From: Streptomyces sp. NBC_01255
Lineage (GTDB): Bacteria; Actinomycetota; Actinomycetes; Streptomycetales; Streptomycetaceae
NCBI RefSeq assembly: GCF_036226445.1
Contig: NZ_CP108474.1
Span: forward strand, 4,216,001 to 4,280,000
Length of the DNA: 64,000 bases
Direction of reading: 5' to 3'
This document shows, in pieces, positions 60,867 through 64,000 of the stretch. The notes below the pieces were generated by a model. The model was not told where the DNA came from and made no database searches. It saw only the letters and a list, made by a program, of their open reading frames with translations. Numbering within the stretch: position 1 is the stretch's first letter; every line of letters begins with the position of its first letter. The position numbers and the translations under genes are program-made.

Positions 60867-61834
60867 CGGGCCGGCACCTCCTCGTGCCGCGGGGGCGTCT
60901 CGGGCCGGAAGACCTCGGCGATGTGGTGGCGGCGCTGCTCCATGCGGACGAGACCGAGGCCGAGACCGGCGACGGTGTCCCGCACGAGGTCGTACGTCTC
61001 CTCGCCGGCCGCCTCCAGGAGCAGGATGTGGCCGGCGCCCGGCAGACCGTCCTCCACGCCCGCGTGGAGGGTGACGCCGGCGTCGGTGAGGGCCGCGCGG
61101 AGCGCCCCCGTGCCGTCGGGGTGGGTGTCGGAGTCGGTGACCTCGACCGCGAGCGTCGTTGTGGTCCGGGTGAAGTCGCTGGTGGAGCTGGAGCGGAGCA
61201 GCTGCCCGCCGTCGATGACGACGACGTGGTCGCAGGTGCGCTCCAGCTCGCCGAGGAGATGCGAGGTCACGAGGACGGAGATGCCGAAGTCGGTCCAGAC
61301 GCGGCGGATCAGTCCGAGCATCTCGTCGCGGCCGACCGGGTCGAGGCCGTTGGTCGGCTCGTCGAGGAGGACCAGCTTCGGGTCGTGGACGAGGGCCTGC
61401 GCGAGCTTCACCCGCTGCTTCATGCCCGTCGAGTAGCCGCCGATGGGGCGGTAGCGCTCCTCGTACAGGCCGACGTGACGGAGGGTGTCGGCGGTCCGCT
61501 CCCGGGCGGCGGTCGCGGGCAGGCCCGACATCCGCGCCATGTGGACGACGAACTCGGTGGCCGAGACGTCCGGGGGCAGGCAGTCGTGCTCCGGCATGTA
61601 GCCGACCTGCTCACGGATCTGCGCGCCGGAGGTGCTGACGTCGAGGCCGAGCACCTCGGCGCGGCCCTCCGTGGCGGGGGCGAGTCCGAGCAGGATTTTG
61701 ATCATGGTGGACTTGCCGGCTCCGTTGGCACCCACGAGTCCGGTCACACCGGGCCCGATGTCCAGGGAGAGCCGGTCAAGAGCGGTCACCCGGGGGAACC
61801 GCTTGCTGAGGCTTTCGGTCGCGATCACAGTCAC
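60863..61834 (-). CDS. ABC transporter ATPase (first pair)
   Basis: 323 residues from GTG 61834; starts at 61861 or 61828 are also possible. Walker A GANGAGKSTMIKILLG, signature GGYSTGMKQRVKLA, Walker B VLLDEPTNGLDP and H-loop VTSHLLGE. I prefer 61834 because a TACCGT -10-like hexamer ends 7 nt upstream, which suits a leaderless mRNA. The C-terminal tail (about 215-323) is longer than usual. It heads the four-gene exporter operon; the exported compound is unknown. Confidence 0.92.
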   Translation of the reverse strand: MTVIATESLSKRFPRVTALDRLSLDIGPGVTGLVGANGAGKSTMIKILLGLAPATEGRAEVLGLDVSTSGAQIREQVGYMPEHDCLPPDVSATEFVVHMARMSGLPATAARERTADTLRHVGLYEERYRPIGGYSTGMKQRVKLAQALVHDPKLVLLDEPTNGLDPVGRDEMLGLIRRVWTDFGISVLVTSHLLGELERTCDHVVVIDGGQLLRSSSTSDFTRTTTTLAVEVTDSDTHPDGTGALRAALTDAGVTLHAGVEDGLPGAGHILLLEAAGEETYDLVRDTVAGLGLGLVRMEQRRHHIAEVFRPETPPRHEEVPAR

Positions 61835-62055
61835 AGTGACGACGGTAGTGGTGTGCGCCACAGCGGTCGTCAGCCCAACGGCTCGATCCTTCTCCGACCA
61901 GAGGAGTACAAGCCCGTAAGGGGGTCGCGACGAAAGTCGTTTTCCACAGGCTGCTGTCCGACCCCTTGACTCAGCCGCCGGGCATTGTCACATTCATCGG
62001 TGTCAAGTTACGGACGCGTAGTGCGATCGGGCGCTCACACGGGACGGCGGATGGC

Positions 62056-62901
62056 ATGGGCTCAGCAGTGACAGGCGAACTCTCCGCGGAGTTGCGGGGG
62101 TTCAGGGAAGTGCAGCGGCTCTCCTACGAGTGCGCGGAAGCCGTCGCGGCGCAGCTCAAGCCGGGCGTGACCGAGCGCGAGGCCGCCCGGATGCAGCGGG
62201 AGTGGCTGTACGAGCGCGGGGTGCGGGACTGGTTCCACCGGCCGTTCGCCTGGTTCGGGGACCGCACGGCCTTCGTGGACTTCAGGATCCCCCTGCAGTT
62301 CTTCCCGACGAACCGCCGCCTGGAGGCGGGGATGCCGTTCATCCTCGACATGGCGCCGGTCTACAAGGGCCACACCGCCGACATCGGCTACAGCGGCTGC
62401 CTGGGCCTCAACCCCCTGCACGACAAGCTGCTCGCCGACCTCCGCGACCACCGCGAGCTGATACTCCGCGAGGTCCGCGAGCGCCGTACGCTGCGGGAGA
62501 TATACGAGGACGTGGACCGGCTCATGGTCCGCCAGGGGTACGCGAACCGGCACCGGGCCTACCCCTTCGGCGTCATCGCCCACAAGATCGACCGGGTGAA
62601 GGAGCGCCGCTGGTCGCCGACGCTCTTCGGCTTCGGCACGCAGGCGATCAAGGGCTTGGCGAGCGACGCGATCCACGGCCACCGGGACGGCTGGTCGCCG
62701 CTCTGGTCGCCGTACACGTTCTCCGACCACCCGCCCGTGCCCGGGCTGTGGGCGGTCGAGCCGCACCTCGGATTCCGGGGTACGGGCGCGAAGTTCGAGG
62801 AGATCCTGGTCGTCACCGACTCGAAGGATCCCGAGCAGAGCGCGTTCTGGCTGGACGACGATCTGCCGCACGTGCGGCGCTGGAACGAGGGGGCGGTCTG
62901 A
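62056..62901 (+). CDS. M24-family (aminopeptidase/creatinase fold) protein
   Basis: 281 residues from ATG 62056. M24-like features: LKPGVTEREAARMQREWLYERGVRDWFHRPFAWFGDRTAFVDF, RLEAGMPFILDMAPVYKGHTADIGYSGCLG (two metal Asp positions in DMAPVY and TADIG), and LWAVEPHLGFRGTGAKFEEILVVTD (the two Glu). The His that normally completes the metal set (HGTGHG) is not obvious, though HDKLLAD and AIHGHRDG offer candidates. The stop overlaps the next gene (TGATG). Peptidase activity should be tested. Confidence 0.8.
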   Translation: MGSAVTGELSAELRGFREVQRLSYECAEAVAAQLKPGVTEREAARMQREWLYERGVRDWFHRPFAWFGDRTAFVDFRIPLQFFPTNRRLEAGMPFILDMAPVYKGHTADIGYSGCLGLNPLHDKLLADLRDHRELILREVRERRTLREIYEDVDRLMVRQGYANRHRAYPFGVIAHKIDRVKERRWSPTLFGFGTQAIKGLASDAIHGHRDGWSPLWSPYTFSDHPPVPGLWAVEPHLGFRGTGAKFEEILVVTDSKDPEQSAFWLDDDLPHVRRWNEGAV

Positions 62902-64000
62902 TGGCGGGGCTCAAGGGTGTGCGGGAGCGCTGGGTCCGTACGGGCGGGGTCGAGCTGTGTGTCGCCGAGCTCGGCGACACGGACCGGCCGACCGTGGTGC
63001 TCGTGCACGGCTACCCGGACTCCAAGGAGGTCTGGTCGGAGGTCGCGGCCCGGCTGGCCGAGGAGTTCCACGTGGTGCTGTACGACATCCGGGGCCACGG
63101 CCGGTCGACGGCTCCGGCCCCTCTCCGCGGCGGCTTCACCCTGGAGAAGCTGACGGACGACTTCCTCGCGGTCGCCGACGCCGTCAGCCCGGACCGGCCC
63201 GTCCATCTCGTCGGCCACGACTGGGGCTCGGTGCAGTCCTGGGAGTTCGTCACCGTCCCGCGCACCGAGGGGCGGATCGCGTCCTTCACCTCGATGTCGG
63301 GGCCGAGCCTCGACCACTTCGGGCACTGGATCAAGCAGCGCATGGCCCGGCCCACCCCCCGTCGCGTCGGGCAGCTCCTCGGCCAGGGCGCCAAGTCCTG
63401 GTACGTGTACATGCTGCACACGCCGGTGCTGCCGGAGCTCGCCTGGCGCGGGCCGCTCGGCAAGCGCTGGCCGAAGATCCTGGAGCGGGTCGAGAAGGTC
63501 CCGGCCGGCGACTACCCGACACCCTCGCTGCCGAGCGACGCGGCGCACGGCGCCTGGCTCTACCGGGACAACGTCCGCGCCCGTCTCGGCAGGCCGCGCC
63601 CCGACGCGTACGCGCACGTGCCCGTGCAGCTGATCACGCCGACCGGTGACGCCTTCCTCTCCGAGCGGCTCTACGACGACCTGGGCACCTGGGTGCCGGA
63701 CCTGACCCGGCGCACCCTGCCCGCCAAGCACTGGGTGCCGCGCACCCGGCCGGACCAGCTGTCCGCCTGGATCGCCGAGTTCGTCCGGGCGAACGAGGAC
63801 CCGGCGACCGGAGCCTCGGGTGCTCGCCGGCCCGTCGCGGCGACGGCGCCGAGAAGCGGGGTGAAGCCGGAGTACGCGGAGCGGTTCGGCGGGCAGCTGG
63901 TCCTGGTGACCGGGGCCGCCAGCGGCATCGGGCGGGCCACCGCCTTCGCGTTCGCGGAGGCCGGTGCCCGGGTCGTGGCCGTGGACCGGGATGCCGAGGG
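62901..64000 (+). CDS. Alpha/beta-hydrolase fused to short-chain dehydrogenase (partial, runs off the end)
   Basis: Starts at ATG 62901, overlapping the M24 stop. N-terminal alpha/beta hydrolase (about 1-290): VVLVHGYPDSKEVW, nucleophile elbow GHDWGS (Asp as in epoxide or dehalogenase types), YDIRGHGRS, and a C-terminal HWVP His. A linker leads to an SDR start, GQLVLVTGAASGIGRATAFAFAEAGARVVAVDRD, with the TGxxxGxG cofactor site at about residue 337. Such fusions are known in actinobacteria; substrate unknown. The window cuts it about 30 residues into the SDR domain. Confidence 0.9.
   Translation, partial: MAGLKGVRERWVRTGGVELCVAELGDTDRPTVVLVHGYPDSKEVWSEVAARLAEEFHVVLYDIRGHGRSTAPAPLRGGFTLEKLTDDFLAVADAVSPDRPVHLVGHDWGSVQSWEFVTVPRTEGRIASFTSMSGPSLDHFGHWIKQRMARPTPRRVGQLLGQGAKSWYVYMLHTPVLPELAWRGPLGKRWPKILERVEKVPAGDYPTPSLPSDAAHGAWLYRDNVRARLGRPRPDAYAHVPVQLITPTGDAFLSERLYDDLGTWVPDLTRRTLPAKHWVPRTRPDQLSAWIAEFVRANEDPATGASGARRPVAATAPRSGVKPEYAERFGGQLVLVTGAASGIGRATAFAFAEAGARVVAVDRDAE

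Noticed and set aside
61941..61951. Single DnaA-box-like TTTTCCACA before the M24 gene
   Set aside because: A lone two-base-off match with no other boxes nearby is expected by chance.

Overview
The window is a high-GC actinobacterial chromosome segment, almost certainly Streptomyces. Evidence: very high GC, GTG/TTG starts, 4-nt ATGA/GTGA gene overlaps, leaderless-looking promoters, a subtilisin-inhibitor gene, and a gene order I remember from the conserved core of S. coelicolor (serS-pheA-dtpA-copD-like-ECuC-sco-ycnI, with pepP, a SEC-C protein, an HtrA-like protease and an acyl-CoA ligase/sigma factor pair further along). One perfect and two one-mismatch parS centromere sites, plus a cluster of DnaA boxes between pheA and serS, place it near oriC. 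Homology statements rest on recognisable motifs and memory of families; no search was run.

Layout. 0-11 kb: a MarR regulator with an MFS exporter, a second MFS exporter with a TetR regulator, then a two-component system upstream of a GT2-GtrA and a GT39 membrane glycosyltransferase. 11-15.8 kb: small metabolic and unknown genes (amidohydrolase, monooxygenase, DUF2797, Bro-N, PH-domain protein, lipoprotein plus unknown partner). 15.9-18.2 kb: a decayed integrative-element scar (GntR and integrase fragments), a frameshifted secreted repeat protein, and tRNA-Arg(ACG) and tRNA-Ser(GCT). 18.4-25.2 kb: subtilisin-inhibitor-like protein, a very long degenerate PAS/kinase/receiver protein with GRRR repeats, acyl-CoA ligase, sigma factor. 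25.4-31.2 kb: a secreted DUF1906 protein and a five-gene operon resembling the mycobacterial igr steroid side-chain operon. 31.4-43.8 kb: secreted Asn/Gly-rich protein, macrodomain protein, tRNA-Ser(TGA), an MHYT gene remnant, HtrA protease, GDPD, two anti-sigma-type ATPases, SEC-C protein, primase-polymerase-like protein, PP2C-like protein, PepP.

44-50.3 kb is a copper/haem delivery operon (YcnI, Sco, ECuC, CopC-CopD fusion, Tat-exported DyP peroxidase DtpA). 50.3-53.8 kb holds pheA, the DnaA-box cluster, serS and a coupled HAD phosphatase. 54-64 kb holds a rhomboid-like protein, lpdA, a GntR regulator with an MFS transporter, two tandem ABC exporter pairs, an M24 metallopeptidase-fold protein and the start of an alpha/beta-hydrolase-SDR fusion that runs off the end.

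The observations most worth following are the parS and DnaA sites with their rare-codon signature inside genes, the complete igr-like operon in a Streptomyces context, the degenerate PAS/kinase/receiver scaffold with six GRRR repeats, the PP2C-like protein lacking a metal-binding Asp, and a short hairpin transcript candidate near 38.07 kb.
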